Source: CAYPPG01 sp964412555
GTDB lineage: Bacteria > Hinthialibacterota > Hinthialibacteria > Hinthialibacterales > Hinthialibacteraceae
Length of the DNA: 62,434 nt
Reading direction: 5' to 3'
Assembly: GCA_964412555.1 (NCBI GenBank)
Contig: CAYPPG010000050.1
Coordinates: 1 to 62,434, forward strand
The notes beneath the pieces were generated by a model. That model was not told where the DNA came from. It saw only the letters and a list, made by a program, of their open reading frames with translations, and ran no database searches. The stretch's first letter is position 1. Every line of letters starts with the position of its first letter. Positions 1-10,600 of the stretch are shown in pieces. A program made the translations under genes and the position numbers.

Positions 1-22
1 GGTAATCCACCTTAAAAAAAGG

Positions 23-265
23 TTAAATTTGTCTAGACAATGGGGTACACCTTAGGTCCATGATTTTGTGTTTCAAAATACCGATCAGCCATGTACGTTC
101 ACTGGAATCACCCAAATAAGAAGAATGGAGAGCGGCGATAAAGGTTTCCTGAACCACATCTTCGGCTAGTTCTTTATCATTAAGCCGAATCATAGCGTAT
201 CGGAACAAAGTATCTCCATACTTTTCAATCCATTGATTGGGATTAAACTTCTTTCCGTTCTCCAT
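23..265 (-). CDS. Truncated ECF sigma-70 factor (region 2 only)
   Basis: The protein matches sigma-70 region 2: DTLFRYAMIRLNDKELAEDV followed by VQETFIAAL and the core-binding/-10 recognition segment ending WLIGILKHKIMDLR. Immediately after that motif the frame leaves the family pattern and stops at TAA (23-25), so region 4 (-35 recognition) is absent. Neither other frame continues the family pattern in the 22 bases left before the window edge. The open frame begins at 331, but the first 22 residues do not look like sigma factor; I prefer ATG at 265 (MENGKKFNP follows), although no clear ribosome binding site is visible. It could be a decayed sigma factor or an unusual region-2-only protein. 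Family assignment is firm, functionality doubtful. Confidence 0.7.
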   Translation of the reverse strand: MENGKKFNPNQWIEKYGDTLFRYAMIRLNDKELAEDVVQETFIAALHSSYLGDSSERTWLIGILKHKIMDLRCTPLSRQI

Positions 266-392
266 CATCGAAAAATTTTCCGAATCCGAATAAGATATAT
301 GACCAATTATACCGATAATAGGAATGACCAAAAGAAGAGGTTGAATGATATCATACCACCGAAAACAAGTAAATAAAATACAAAAAAAAATT

Positions 393-1403
393 CTAAGCCG
401 ATTTCATTTTGATCCCTTTTGCAAAGCGGCCAAACATCTTTGACAATCGGTTACCGAAAGCCATCCGGTGTGAGGAACCAGATGTTTTTTCGTTTGGTGG
501 TTTTGAGATTGGCCTTTCCTTCTGTGATCCTTCAAGCACCGCCACGATCTTTTCTAATGCGGCAATGACCTTTTGGATCAAATCCAATTCCATCCGCCGC
601 GTGATCATGTCTTGATCCAATTCTTGCAGGGTTTTGCGGAGTTGATCGACAGTAAACTTATCCGCTCCATCGATTTGCACTACCCCGTTCTTCTTCAAAA
701 TTTGGTATACTTTCGAGACCTTATCGATCAATAATTTCTTTTTCTCCGAAGACTTGATTTTGGATTTTAGTTCATTGTAGTGTGATTCGATAAATCCTTG
801 AGAAAATTTTGAAAACTCATTATTCAGAGTCACTTCACGATCGAAAATGTTCAACTGCGATTTCAACTGACGTTGCAGTGTATCGAAATGAACTCGCACG
901 TGAAGACGCATTTTTTTATACAGCGGTTTTTCTTCCGCCATCATATCAATGATTTCTTTGATATTTTTACAGTACTGGTAAATAGCTTCCGCACAAAATC
1001 GTTCTTCCTTGCTCAAGAAATTCAAATGCCCTGTTCTTTCCGACAGCCCAAAAGCAGTATGACGGGATTGAAATAAAAAATCGACGATCCGTTTCGAATT
1101 ATGAACGGAATCCTGACATGTCCGATAGCGGTCATCTCCTTCGACATCCAACTCTTCCAACAATTTCTGTTGGCTGAACGCATTCCGTATTTCATGATTT
1201 TTGAAAATATCCCCCAAAATCTTCGTCACACTTTGGACCACCCATTTCCCATTCACGTACTGGGCGAAAACTTCCTCCTGCCGTGTACCAGGATGTGACT
1301 TGATATATTCCCGAACCACGGCATTCTTCATCTTTTCGGCAATCACAGTATTGATTCGCTGATCAACAGCCTGTTCTTCTGAATAACGTTTCCGTGCAAT
1401 CAT
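393..1403 (-). CDS. Hypothetical helical protein
   Basis: I do not recognise this 336-residue protein. It is Lys/Glu-rich and should be largely alpha-helical, with coiled-coil-like stretches in the second half (around SEKKKLLIDKVSKVYQILKK and the segment with LDQDMITRRMELDLIQKV). The C-terminus is strongly basic (FGNRLSKMFGRFAKGIKMK). No signal peptide or membrane segment is seen, so it is probably cytoplasmic. The open frame extends to 1460, but ATG at 1403 is preceded at good distance by AGGAGAGG and begins MIARKRYSEE, so I take that start. It reads in the same direction as the truncated sigma factor, but a link is only inference. Confidence 0.6.
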   Translation of the reverse strand: MIARKRYSEEQAVDQRINTVIAEKMKNAVVREYIKSHPGTRQEEVFAQYVNGKWVVQSVTKILGDIFKNHEIRNAFSQQKLLEELDVEGDDRYRTCQDSVHNSKRIVDFLFQSRHTAFGLSERTGHLNFLSKEERFCAEAIYQYCKNIKEIIDMMAEEKPLYKKMRLHVRVHFDTLQRQLKSQLNIFDREVTLNNEFSKFSQGFIESHYNELKSKIKSSEKKKLLIDKVSKVYQILKKNGVVQIDGADKFTVDQLRKTLQELDQDMITRRMELDLIQKVIAALEKIVAVLEGSQKERPISKPPNEKTSGSSHRMAFGNRLSKMFGRFAKGIKMKSA

Positions 1404-1569
1404 AATACCTCTCCTCTTATTTGGAGAGCGCAACACACCACAAATCTTTACATTCAGCAAACTATTTTATCACATTACTGAACAGTATGCAAGAAAAATG
1501 TAACTAATTAGCGCAAAAAGGAAGAATATTTTGAAGGGAACATTACTCACTTTATTAGAGTATTCTACA

Positions 1570-4500
1570 TTACTCAATAATTTCATTCTCCAAAATGACC
1601 AACTGATCTTGAAAACTCGCCGTAAAGATTACATCCGAATCCCCATCACCGTTCCGGTCTAAGACTTTCAATACATAGTCTTCTCCATCCGGTACACTCG
1701 GATCGGCAATAAATTGCTTGACATCTGTGAATACCAACGGTTCCGTTCCGCAAGCAAATAACACTGTCAAACCGTCTTGGCTGCGATGCAAAGCAGAGAG
1801 ATCGAGCCGCCCGTTGCCATCAAAATCAGAGAATGCAATTCCTTCCACAACACCCGGTGGAAATGGATTTGCCTCACCTATCGGTTCGAATCGGCAGTCC
1901 CCATTTCCTACCAGCATTTTCACTGCTCCGCTGAAGACCAATACCCCCATATCCATGATCGTATCTCCATTTAAATCATGAAATACGACATCTTCTGCAT
2001 TGTTTCCTTCAAAATCAGTATCGGTCCGGTAGATCTGCACTCGCTCGAATTGACCTTCATCATTACGATACACCCATATTTCTTCACCCCCTTGAAATGC
2101 TCGCAACGCGAGGATGAAATCGAGGTCCCCATCATCATCCAGATCGTGCCCTTTCATGAACCGAGTCATTCCAATGATTGGAATCTCTTCCTGTACCTGC
2201 AATTCCCCATCTACAGCGAGAATCACAAGCACGGATGAACGCGTGCGAATGAGGGCATCGGCCATGACATCGTCATCGATTCGGCCAACGGCCAATGCCT
2301 GATACCGCACACCGCGATGTATCTCGATCACATCCGGCAAATCAGCTCCCTGCAGACTCAATATACGATCTACGGCAAAATTATAGGCTCCTTCCGCACG
2401 AAGTACCGCTAATCTTTGTTCGATCGAATTCAAGACATAAAGATCATCCATTCCGTCACCATCAACGTCTCCGAATCCGATGTTCGCTGTCCCGAAACCG
2501 GTATCGAATGACCGATCATAATCGAATATACCGGCTCGATTTCGATACACATCAATCGTCCCCTCGTCATAATGTGCAACAAATAGGTCGGCTAAATCCT
2601 GATCAGTCGGTTGGTAAAACAGTAAATCTTCAGGTCCCATTTGTGTTTGAACAAAGGGTTCTACTGTAAATTCAAACGCATTCGCACAGGATGACGGTGG
2701 TAATGTTGTAGCCGTCGGCGTGTATGTAGGAACACCGGTTGGCAATGGTGTGGGTACAGATGTCGGTGACGGCGTGGGAGTAAAGGTAGGCGTAGCCGTT
2801 GGTTGTCGGGTATTGGTCATTGTCGGAGTGTGCGTTCGTGTGGCAGTCGGAGTATTCGTCGCCGTATTCGAAGCCGTGCGTGTTGGTGTGGATGTCACTG
2901 TCGGCGTCATCGTCGATGAGGGGGTAGGGGACGGTGTCACTGTCGGCGTCGTTGTCGGACTAAAGGTTTTTGTGGGAGTTGGTATTGCCGTATTCGTCGA
3001 TGATGGCGATGAAGTAGGCGTTTTCGTCAATGGCAAAGTGGCAGTCGGCAGTGGCGAGAAAGTCGGCGTAATCGTATGCGTCACAGTCGGTGTCCACGTA
3101 AAAGTCGGCGTAAAAGATGGTGTGGATGTATAGCTTGGTGATGGAGAAAAAGTATTCGTTACCGTTGGTGTCACAGTCGATGTCGGTGAAGGATAAGGTG
3201 TGATGTTAGAGCGAACCGCAACAAAAGGAATCACGACCGGCCCATTCGGCGGATTCTCCCCGGCGATTACGACAAAACTGGAATCTTCCCGAATGATCAC
3301 TTCTTGGATTCCGACAGGTTTGGACCCTGCCATTTTCCAGAGAATGCTCCCTTCTCCGCTTTGCCGTACGATCAAATCATTCAATGTATAGGGACTCACA
3401 TATTGCTCATGCGGCCGTAAAATTATCGGTGGAATCCGATAATAGGAATCAATTAAAAAAGATGATACTTTGACATGAATTTTTTGAGTTACGGAATGCA
3501 AATCGTCAGAAACCTGCACTGTAATCGTCTCAAAATCTCCTGTTTCGGGTATCGCATCACAATCCATTCGATTTTCCGAGTCGATTCGGAAAGGAAGATT
3601 CTGTGGATTGTCTATAATTTGCCAATGTAACTCAGCTTTCGGGGTATCCGGATCATGCACATATTCATCCAAATCAAGAATTCCCTGGGTTGCTTCATTT
3701 TGCAATAAACGAATATCCGGTATTTCTTTTAAAAATAATGGTGGTGCTGGTGTAGAAGTCGGTGTTGCGGTTGGGGTGAATGTCGGTGTTGGAGTCGATG
3801 TGGGAGTCGGAGTATTGATGATGATATCTTCCGGAATTGTGGCGCTCAGCACTTCCGCTGGGCTGGACACTCCCCAGCGAGTGGTCGTGATATATCGGGC
3901 CACCGCATTTGGACGATCAAAATGAAGCCGGATCCCCACTGCCAAAGCAATATCAAATCCGTTTCCCGGATCCGTCACTCCGTCATCGTTCCCATCAAAC
4001 CAATCAGGATAAGTTTGATATATTTCTTTCCCTTCATCAGCCAATTTTTCGGCAAACTTATTCCCCTCATCATCCCGCCACTTTGATATCGTAAAATCGG
4101 CGATTTCACCATTTACAACAAGGAAGTTGTTTTCTACAAAGACACTTTTTTCTGTTGTTGACGATTGAACTTCATTGAAAACATAAAATGATGTGGGAGT
4201 GCCTATCAATGTCTTCCCCACCGCGGCATAGTTCACCACTCCCGTGGGATCGTTGCTTGAGGGTAATTTCGGATTGATATAGCGTGTTAAAAAGATAGAG
4301 TTCGAACCCTCACTCAAGGATGTGAATTGATATTCCTGAGTAAAAACAAAAGTATCGTTTTCCCCTTCATACAAAAATTGTGTGAGTTCCACTGAATAAT
4401 CGTCCACCTGAAAGTGGCTGAAAAGGGTATCGTTCAATCCCCGGGCAATCGAAACAATCGGCATTCGATTTCCAGGAAACACATCGAGAGAAGATAAGAA

Positions 4501-5181
4501 TTGACTTGTGGAATGAAAAAAACTCACAGAATTATACACTGTCGAGAATTCATCGCGTGTGGAAAGATCGTTGTCCAAGCCGGGAATTTCAATCGATCCA
4601 AAACGAGCTCCGGAGTCGGTACCTAACCGCTGATCCCCAAAACTACCATAACCGTCCACTCGAACTCGCAATGAGCCGGTCGCGTTTTGAATTTCCAGTG
4701 TTTCCAATTGTGCAGGAACAATCTCGATTTCCCAATAGAGTAAACTCCCTACATTTCCTTCTTTCTCATCGGTGATTTCGAGTGCCCATGTTCCTTCGAC
4801 ATCACGGCCGGCGACGCCTTGAATTTGGTATTCTTCCAAAAATTCCGAATCTCCGGCGGAATGAAGTGGGATTTTCGTCAATCCCAAAGCATTCAATTTG
4901 ATGCTCAATTCACTCGGAACAGGATGGTCAATGCGAAAACGTACTTTCACTTCCGCGGCGACCGCTGATTGATCGATGGTTATCGGAAACGGTTGTGGAA
5001 AACCAGAGGAAGTAATCCTCTGCGGTCCCTCAAATCGGCGTTGAATAAGAGAGGATTCCTGAGAAAAAGAAGAAGGAAGAAATAAAAAAGAGAAAAACCA
5101 ATAGAGAAAAAAATAGAATGATGCCTTCAACCTAAATCGATCTCTTTCTATCAATAGAAATAACCATTTCATATAGTGCAC
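1570..5181 (-). CDS. Secreted P-domain / FG-GAP multidomain protein
   Basis: A 1203-residue exported protein. Residues about 20-42 form a hydrophobic signal segment. Residues about 50-155 match the proprotein-convertase P (Homo B) domain, with the typical GTWALEITDEKEGNVGSL and a following Trp. No subtilisin-like protease domain precedes it. A region of unknown fold (160-450) contains a possible Ca-binding loop, DGNDDGVTDPGNGFD. A short Thr-Pro linker (about 451-480) leads to Ig/cadherin-like sequence, then a long Thr-Pro-Ser linker (about 662-825). The C-terminal third carries FG-GAP/VCBS repeats with Dx(D/N)xDG loops such as DVDGDGMDDLYV and DLDDDGDLDFIL. It probably acts at or outside the cell surface as an adhesin or binding protein. 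It stands alone, 109 bases downstream of the sulfatase-like gene, so cotranscription is possible. Confidence 0.85.
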   Translation of the reverse strand: MHYMKWLFLLIERDRFRLKASFYFFLYWFFSFLFLPSSFSQESSLIQRRFEGPQRITSSGFPQPFPITIDQSAVAAEVKVRFRIDHPVPSELSIKLNALGLTKIPLHSAGDSEFLEEYQIQGVAGRDVEGTWALEITDEKEGNVGSLLYWEIEIVPAQLETLEIQNATGSLRVRVDGYGSFGDQRLGTDSGARFGSIEIPGLDNDLSTRDEFSTVYNSVSFFHSTSQFLSSLDVFPGNRMPIVSIARGLNDTLFSHFQVDDYSVELTQFLYEGENDTFVFTQEYQFTSLSEGSNSIFLTRYINPKLPSSNDPTGVVNYAAVGKTLIGTPTSFYVFNEVQSSTTEKSVFVENNFLVVNGEIADFTISKWRDDEGNKFAEKLADEGKEIYQTYPDWFDGNDDGVTDPGNGFDIALAVGIRLHFDRPNAVARYITTTRWGVSSPAEVLSATIPEDIIINTPTPTSTPTPTFTPTATPTSTPAPPLFLKEIPDIRLLQNEATQGILDLDEYVHDPDTPKAELHWQIIDNPQNLPFRIDSENRMDCDAIPETGDFETITVQVSDDLHSVTQKIHVKVSSFLIDSYYRIPPIILRPHEQYVSPYTLNDLIVRQSGEGSILWKMAGSKPVGIQEVIIREDSSFVVIAGENPPNGPVVIPFVAVRSNITPYPSPTSTVTPTVTNTFSPSPSYTSTPSFTPTFTWTPTVTHTITPTFSPLPTATLPLTKTPTSSPSSTNTAIPTPTKTFSPTTTPTVTPSPTPSSTMTPTVTSTPTRTASNTATNTPTATRTHTPTMTNTRQPTATPTFTPTPSPTSVPTPLPTGVPTYTPTATTLPPSSCANAFEFTVEPFVQTQMGPEDLLFYQPTDQDLADLFVAHYDEGTIDVYRNRAGIFDYDRSFDTGFGTANIGFGDVDGDGMDDLYVLNSIEQRLAVLRAEGAYNFAVDRILSLQGADLPDVIEIHRGVRYQALAVGRIDDDVMADALIRTRSSVLVILAVDGELQVQEEIPIIGMTRFMKGHDLDDDGDLDFILALRAFQGGEEIWVYRNDEGQFERVQIYRTDTDFEGNNAEDVVFHDLNGDTIMDMGVLVFSGAVKMLVGNGDCRFEPIGEANPFPPGVVEGIAFSDFDGNGRLDLSALHRSQDGLTVLFACGTEPLVFTDVKQFIADPSVPDGEDYVLKVLDRNGDGDSDVIFTASFQDQLVILENEIIE

Positions 5182-5290
5182 TCCTTACCATATTATATCG
5201 TAAACGATAAGGAATAACCTACTAAAAATAATTCTATTGACCGTGATCGTTTTAGATCGCGTTCGCTTCCTAGGGATATCAATAAATTCT

Positions 5291-7534
5291 CTAATGATCC
5301 GGTTGTGTATACCCTTGGCCCTGCAATGCTTCTTGGAATTGTGGGTCGGAAATCATAAAACTTTGAACATCCGTATCTTCCAATGAGCTGACATCGAAGA
5401 GGGTTTTCAATTTTTCACGAATAGGGGGTGGTGAGGCACGTTTTTTCAAAACGGTGAGGATCTCAATAATATCTTCAAAGAAACGATCTTTTGAAAGCAT
5501 TTCTTTCTTGATAAACACATCTTCCCGATCATCCTGGAACCATCTTTTGAATTCATCGACTGTCGGGAGATATTTTTTACCGGCATTCTCCATCGATAGG
5601 ATGATTTGCTTTCGAATTTTCACATCCTGGGTATCTTCTCTTTCAAATTGAATTATCTTTTCATCCTGTTGTCCGGCAGTTGTTGTTTCTTTGTTCCAAT
5701 AAAAGCATCCAATTGGATTTTTTTCATCCGGATCATTGATTATATCGAATATCCATACGCGGTCTGTATATTGTTTATACTTCTCATGAATCTGCGTATT
5801 GTATAATTCCCAATAAACTGTATACTGTCCATTCCAGCCGGTTATATCCTTGTGATACACACCCTCTGAAACTAAAATCCTTTTCCAATTCTTCTCGTCC
5901 TCCTCCCATAAAGGACGAAGCGAGCGTCCTTCGAACATTTTTTTTGCAAGATAGTTCTCCTGCAGACCTACCAAATCTAGAATTGTCGGCGCTAAATCGA
6001 TACCGGAAACCGGTGTCTTTATTCGTTTACCCGTATGATTGATCAGCGGAGATGATAGGATCAGCGGAACTCGTATATCTGTGTTGTAATTCGTGAGATG
6101 ATCAAAATAGACTCCGTGTTCTCCAAAGCTTTCTCCATGATCTGCTGTCAAAACAATGATTGTATTCTGATCAAGTTTCATGCGTTCCATCACATCTAAA
6201 AATCGACCGATATGGGTATCCAAATAGGAGATTTCAGCGGCGTATTCCTTTTTGAAATAATCCAAATCACGATATGGAGTGATCCATTTTAACCAATCTT
6301 GTTGCCAACCTTCATTCAATAAAACAAAATCCATCGATGTGTGTTTTTCACTTCTCGGATCACCTTCGTAATATTTTTTATGAAATCCATCGACTGCGAG
6401 ATAGGGAGCATGAGGGTCATAATAATGTAGCCAGAGAAAAAACGGCTTGTTATGTACTTTTTCCAGCCAGTCAATTGCAGCATTTGTAGCAGATGCTGCT
6501 GAACGGGATTGAGTGTAAAATGATTTGAAACCTTCTTTTGACCATTTTTTATTAATGCCATCAAAATAATCGAACCATTTACCGATACCGGTCATCTCTT
6601 TATCGAGATGATAGACACTTACAATGGCTCCGGTTTCATATCCTTCCTCTCCAAAAATTTGCTGCAATCGTGGAATCGAACCGGCGAGATTGAAATCATT
6701 TCCTACGACACCATGCTCGAATGGATATAAGGATGTCAAAATCGAAGCGTGAGAGGGATTGGTTGTATAGGTGGTTGAATATGAATTTTCAAACAATATA
6801 CCATTCTCTGCAAGTGAATCGATATTATCCGTTTGAATCCATTCATTACCGTAACAATGAAGATAATCCTCCCTCAATGTATCAACAGTAATCAGAATAA
6901 TGTTTGTTTTCTCATGGATTCGATGCTCAACTTTCTGTGGTTTCGAATGGATAATCGGTGTACCCCATACTGCCCAATCGGCAAAGCTATTTACCTTCTC
7001 CCTGCCTTTTTTACCAGGTAATGTCTTCATGATCAAGCTAATATACTGATTTGAAACTTGATCGAGAGGTATTTGTTCATGAAACCATTTTCTATCTTCT
7101 TGATTGTTTTTTGGATCGATGTATTTGTCGAATAATTGGATGATGTTCGTAACATCCCGGATGATTGTTTCCGCTTCAATGACAAAACGGACTCCATCGC
7201 CTTCTTCTTTCCATGAATCTTGCCGCATGGCAATAAAGAAATCCATCACCGCATCATCGCCGATATAAAGATGATCAAAGCGAATCGTACTGTTAGAATG
7301 TTGATAGATCGCCCATTTGTTTTCATCCTGTATCGATTCTAAGTAAGGGGAAACAAAACGGGGATTCGGTGCGGTAATTTGAGCAGTATTCAATTCATTT
7401 AGAAGATCAATAATGGTATTAACCTGAATATACTCGATTTCCTTATGGGTTTCATTTTTTGAAGAGGTGCAACTATCGAAGAAAAGAAATGCAAGAAACG
7501 CGAAGAGAAGAAATTTCATCTTTATTAATATCAT
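5291..7534 (-). CDS. Sulfatase-fold (alkaline phosphatase superfamily) exported protein, Thr nucleophile
   Basis: 747 residues. The N-terminus is hydrophobic and ends near FFDSCTSSKN, compatible with a lipoprotein although the lipobox is atypical. Residues about 30-205 are an extra N-terminal domain I do not recognise. The catalytic domain starts at NIILITVDTLREDYLHCYGN, the metal-binding start of the sulfatase fold, and contains the second metal site TADHGESFGEHG. At the nucleophile position the usual C/S-x-P-S-R is replaced by T-N-P-S-H (TTNPSHASILTSLYP), so no formylglycine can form. Thr is the nucleophile in relatives such as LtaS-type phosphotransferases, so a phosphoester substrate is plausible; this is inference. 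Start could be the ATG at 7534 or the ATG five codons later. A strong hairpin (7562-7587) separates it from the giant upstream gene. Confidence 0.85.
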   Translation of the reverse strand: MILIKMKFLLFAFLAFLFFDSCTSSKNETHKEIEYIQVNTIIDLLNELNTAQITAPNPRFVSPYLESIQDENKWAIYQHSNSTIRFDHLYIGDDAVMDFFIAMRQDSWKEEGDGVRFVIEAETIIRDVTNIIQLFDKYIDPKNNQEDRKWFHEQIPLDQVSNQYISLIMKTLPGKKGREKVNSFADWAVWGTPIIHSKPQKVEHRIHEKTNIILITVDTLREDYLHCYGNEWIQTDNIDSLAENGILFENSYSTTYTTNPSHASILTSLYPFEHGVVGNDFNLAGSIPRLQQIFGEEGYETGAIVSVYHLDKEMTGIGKWFDYFDGINKKWSKEGFKSFYTQSRSAASATNAAIDWLEKVHNKPFFLWLHYYDPHAPYLAVDGFHKKYYEGDPRSEKHTSMDFVLLNEGWQQDWLKWITPYRDLDYFKKEYAAEISYLDTHIGRFLDVMERMKLDQNTIIVLTADHGESFGEHGVYFDHLTNYNTDIRVPLILSSPLINHTGKRIKTPVSGIDLAPTILDLVGLQENYLAKKMFEGRSLRPLWEEDEKNWKRILVSEGVYHKDITGWNGQYTVYWELYNTQIHEKYKQYTDRVWIFDIINDPDEKNPIGCFYWNKETTTAGQQDEKIIQFEREDTQDVKIRKQIILSMENAGKKYLPTVDEFKRWFQDDREDVFIKKEMLSKDRFFEDIIEILTVLKKRASPPPIREKLKTLFDVSSLEDTDVQSFMISDPQFQEALQGQGYTQPDH

Positions 7535-7561
7535 TGTAAATTATTGTGCCTATCAAGAAAT

Positions 7562-7587
7562 CGGGCGGGATCGATTGATCCCGCCCG
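7562..7587 (-). terminator. Hairpin downstream of the giant surface-protein gene
   Basis: A perfect 11-base inverted repeat (CGGGCGGGATC and GATCCCGCCCG) with a four-base loop lies 25 bases after the stop of the giant gene. Reading the minus strand it is followed by ATTTCTT, a weak U tract. It probably ends the giant transcript before the sulfatase-like gene. Confidence 0.65.
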
Positions 7588-7612
7588 GTAGTAATTCATT
7601 TTTGATCGGTTA

Positions 7613-10600
7613 TTAGTTTCCGATCTCAGGTGTATCGGTATTTCCAACGATAACGGAAAGACCACCACTGGACGGAGCGAATCCACCAACAAATGCTGTT
7701 ACACCTTCAAGAGGAGTAATCGGCACATCACTCGGTAATGTAACACGGCTCCAAGCACTTACTGTATCGGTAGTCATATTGATCTTCACGATAAAGTATT
7801 TGTTGGCCGGTGCAGGTTTCACTGCCGTGACATTCATATCGTCCACACTGATATAAGCACCAGTCGTGACAACCACTTCATCACCGTTTTCAGTATTTCC
7901 ATCCAATTCACCGGCTGCAACACTGATCGCTCCGGATGGATTGGTTGTTTCACTGAACATGTTCTGTACATAACCGCTCACGTAAGAAACACTGGAAACC
8001 TTACCATCGGTGAGTACGGGTTTCAACACACCCAACAGATTGAGGAACGGATCGGCTTTCTTGTTGATATCGCCACTGCTGGCAACCAAGATTTCCAACT
8101 CACCGTCACCATTCAAATCTGCTGTTACCACTTCGATACCACCATCACCACGGAACTTCGGAAGGTGGAAACCTTTGAGTCCGGTTACGCGGTCCGAAAC
8201 ACCTGCAATGGTTCCCGCTGCAACTCCGGCATCTCCAATATCCTCGATGTCGATCACATTGAATGTGGTTTGTGATGTCAAACTGTTTGTTTGTGCAACG
8301 AACAGTTCATCCATACCGTCAGAGTCGATATCTCCAGCAGCAAGGTTGATACCACCACTGGCATTGTTCACCCATTCGGATCCGGTCAGACCTTGGATTT
8401 GCCCAACGAGTTTGTAATGAAGCGGGAACGGCAATCCTGTGTGTTGATACAATCTGATGATTGTCTTACCACCAACACCTTGTGCAACCGCAATTTGATT
8501 CGTAGAGGATCCAATGAAGTTACCGATAGCGGTCTTCAATTCACCTTGTCCGTATACAACGCCGCCCGTACCAGTCGATGGGAAGGCATAGAACGGACCA
8601 CTGATGAACAGCTTGTTCGTCAGATCACGCGGTAATACGACGTTCGGTGCTGTAGCTTGTTCAGTAACCGGACCGAGCGTGATAGCGACATCCAGTTGAT
8701 CGTCGTTATTCAGGTCACCGGCCGACATATAGACTGCACGATCTACACCACCACCAATCGCCGCATTTTGCAAGAATGCAAGCGGAGCACCGCGGAATCC
8801 TCTAATTGTACCATTCACTGGAACTGAGGAATTCGGATCCACGTTTTTCACATTAACGGATTGTATACCACCCTGTCCAGCGGCTACAACAACCTCATCT
8901 ACGTCAACTTCTTCGATCGGTGGTTCACCACCGGCGACTGCGACATAGTACGATTCTTCATTAACAGTCAGTTTCGAATCCGTAGCCGTGAATACAACTG
9001 TTGCAGTAATTCCACCAACAGGAGGGGCTGCAGGTGTAGTCATGGTCAATTGCGCTTCAACGAATGACGCTTGAATATTCGTTACGGTCAGATCTCCAAC
9101 TACGAAGTCGGTTGCATCAAGAACATGAGCAGTCGGGAACTGAACCGTATCACCATCAGGATCAGAAGCAAGGAAGCTGAATACTAGCGATTGATCTTCA
9201 ACAGTCGCAACGGTATCACCATCGTCAATTGATACAGCAGCCCCGCCATCCACGCTGACAGACGTTGTAATAACCGGTGGCTGGCTTTCGTTCGTAACGT
9301 CAACTGCCAATTCGGTGTCATTCGAAACCGGTGTACCCACTTCCGGAACATTCGTTGCGGTGAATGTGAAGTCGAACGGATCATCCGGATTGTTGTTTCC
9401 AGGAATATCCGAGAACTCTACATCCGGTGTGAAGGTTACGGTTGCGTCAGTAACACCACCGGTACCCATCACTTCTTCTAGACTGTAGCCGGTAGAGGTC
9501 AATACGGATTCGGGGGCGTCAACGCTTATATCCACATCTTCACCGCCCTCATCCGTGGCTTGTAAGACTACCTGTAACTCTTGTGTTTCTCTAACGCTTA
9601 CACTTGTTTTGGAAGATTCAGCTCCACCTACTTCAACCGAAACAATCGTTATTGCCGGTGTTGCCGGTTGAGCTGTCACATTGACCAGCAATCTTGTGTT
9701 ATCCATGCTCATATGCAATCCGTCACTCGCAGTGATATCAACAACATATGTAGCCGCTTCAACCGCGCCAGTAACTGCTTCATATCCCGGTTCAAGCGTC
9801 AAGAGATATTGTCCACCGCTTCCGGCGAATGCAGATGACTTGATCGCTTCACTGATCATACCGGTACCGGTAGCACCCAACGTAATTGTTCCGAGACTCG
9901 CGTCAGTAGCGATTACATCGACCTCAAGAATCGAACCTTCAGGAATCGTCACTTCACGGACATCCTGATCGGCCGCCAACTGGAGACCTGTTACATCGCT
10001 TCTTGCTTCGGTAACACCTTCAACAACGGCGCCAGCGGAATTCGTTTCTGTTGCTTCAAATACACTAGCAAAGAGTGCCGGTTGATTGATATTGATGATA
10101 TGCTGACCGCTGAATACCTCATTATCGAGATCATCTTTTACAGCTGCAGTGGCAACCAAAATATTGACCGAATCAGCCGTAATTTGCGGATTGATGTTCA
10201 GATCAAGCTCACCTGTTTGCTGATCTGTTTGTGTCAATTCGAAATCTTCTTCTGCCGGTGTTGTAGAAAGTCCAAGGGCTTCTACACCGGACGGAACTAC
10301 GATCCAGCGAATTGAAGTCAGCTCACCCGCATCAAAACCAGTCGCGCTGATCACGGTTTGTGCGCCTGCATCAACAGTAATGGTCCGTTGTGCTTCTGTT
10401 TCGAGAGCAACACCTTGATAGCGAGTCGCTATAATCGGTTTCGCATCAAATGTGAAGGATGCATTAGATTGTTTACTAGTTGCATTCCCGATTGTATCCG
10501 TCGCACGGATGATGAACTTGAAGCTCGGAGTACTTGAACCACCTTCGGCAGTAGGAATCCTGACATCAAACGGAATTGCAACCGAGTCAGGGCCTGTTAA

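Noticed and set aside
2720..3133. Plus-strand frame rich in Val-Gly repeats
   Set aside because: It is the exact antisense of the Thr-Pro linker of the 1203-residue exoprotein; the same artefact appears at 3608-3925 and 27572-27961.
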